Source of the DNA: Blautia sp.
Lineage (GTDB): Bacteria > Bacillota > Clostridia > Lachnospirales > Lachnospiraceae
Direction of reading: 5' to 3'
Assembly: GCA_017515945.1 (NCBI GenBank)
Contig: JAFWDX010000196.1
Location: 1 to 13,369, forward strand
Length of the DNA: 13,369 bases
Shown: one piece after another, positions 13,361 through 13,369 of the stretch
Layout: each line of letters opens with the position of its first letter
How positions within the stretch are numbered: position 1 is the first letter of the stretch
The notes under the pieces: model-generated
What the model saw: the letters and a program-made list of their open reading frames with translations, nothing else
Databases searched by the model: none
Told to the model about the DNA's origin: nothing
Translations under genes and position numbers: made by a program

Positions 13361-13369
13361 ATGTGTGGA
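13361..13369 (+). CDS. Start of a further gene, Met-Cys-Gly (cut by window end)
   Basis: AAAGGGGG at 13346-13353 precedes an ATG at 13361 by seven bases, and the first codons read Met-Cys-Gly before the window ends. A Cys directly after Met followed by Gly is the hallmark start of class II glutamine amidotransferases such as asparagine synthetase B, where the Cys becomes the N-terminal nucleophile. Three residues cannot prove that. Spacing from dctM is 73 bp. Confidence 0.4.

Overview
The window looks like part of a Clostridia chromosome, most likely Lachnospiraceae. The GC content is moderately high, strong GGAGG-type ribosome binding sites precede most genes, the tRNA lacks an encoded CCA, and the gene families fit a gut or rumen fibre degrader: an NHLM/NHLP-type peptide exporter, a GH67 alpha-glucuronidase and a DctPQM TRAP transporter. 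I infer this taxonomic placement from gene content and style; I could not run a search.

Left half (about 1-5830, minus strand): a four-gene peptide-secretion operon. In transcription order it encodes a 160-aa single-pass mini-adaptor of the NHLM secretion-protein type, a 728-aa ABC transporter with an N-terminal C39 peptidase, a second 724-aa ABC permease/ATPase with its own N-terminal extension, and a 72-aa peptide with a double-glycine-like leader end (ISDDEAELVNAAQG) followed by a 13-residue tail. No RiPP-modifying enzyme is visible. Its spacers are filled with copies of a small inverted-repeat element. One copy is flanked by a perfect 8-bp target duplication and has GTAA-starting ends, as in IS66-family insertions.

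Middle (about 6000-9061): a minus-strand PfkB-family kinase, pseudouridine-kinase-like in its first motif, is divergent from a plus-strand intracellular GH67 alpha-glucuronidase. The 275-bp divergent region carries the kinase promoter, two palindromic TGAGTCA/TGACTCA repeat units and possible operator dyads.

Centre-right (9062-10129): about 1.07 kb with no protein gene. It holds a repeat-derived terminator for the glucuronidase, a 161-bp hairpin element, a probable IS21-type terminal remnant, a minus-strand tRNA-Pro(GGG) with its own promoter and terminator, three tandem palindromic repeat units, the strong promoter of dctP and a leader of about 135 nt.

Right (10130-13369): a TRAP transporter operon, dctP-dctQ-dctM. 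Between dctP and dctQ lie an 80-nt stem-loop and a 207-bp copy of the same IS66-like element, so binding protein and permease are probably expressed at different levels. The window ends 9 bases into a further gene starting Met-Cys-Gly.

The glucuronidase would release (methyl)glucuronate from xylan fragments inside the cell, and the TRAP system would import an organic or sugar acid. A shared role in uronate use is plausible but not shown, because a tRNA gene and repeats separate them. The stretches over 300 bp without a protein gene are 298-754, 9062-10129 (interrupted only by the tRNA) and 11132-11481; each has its own entries.
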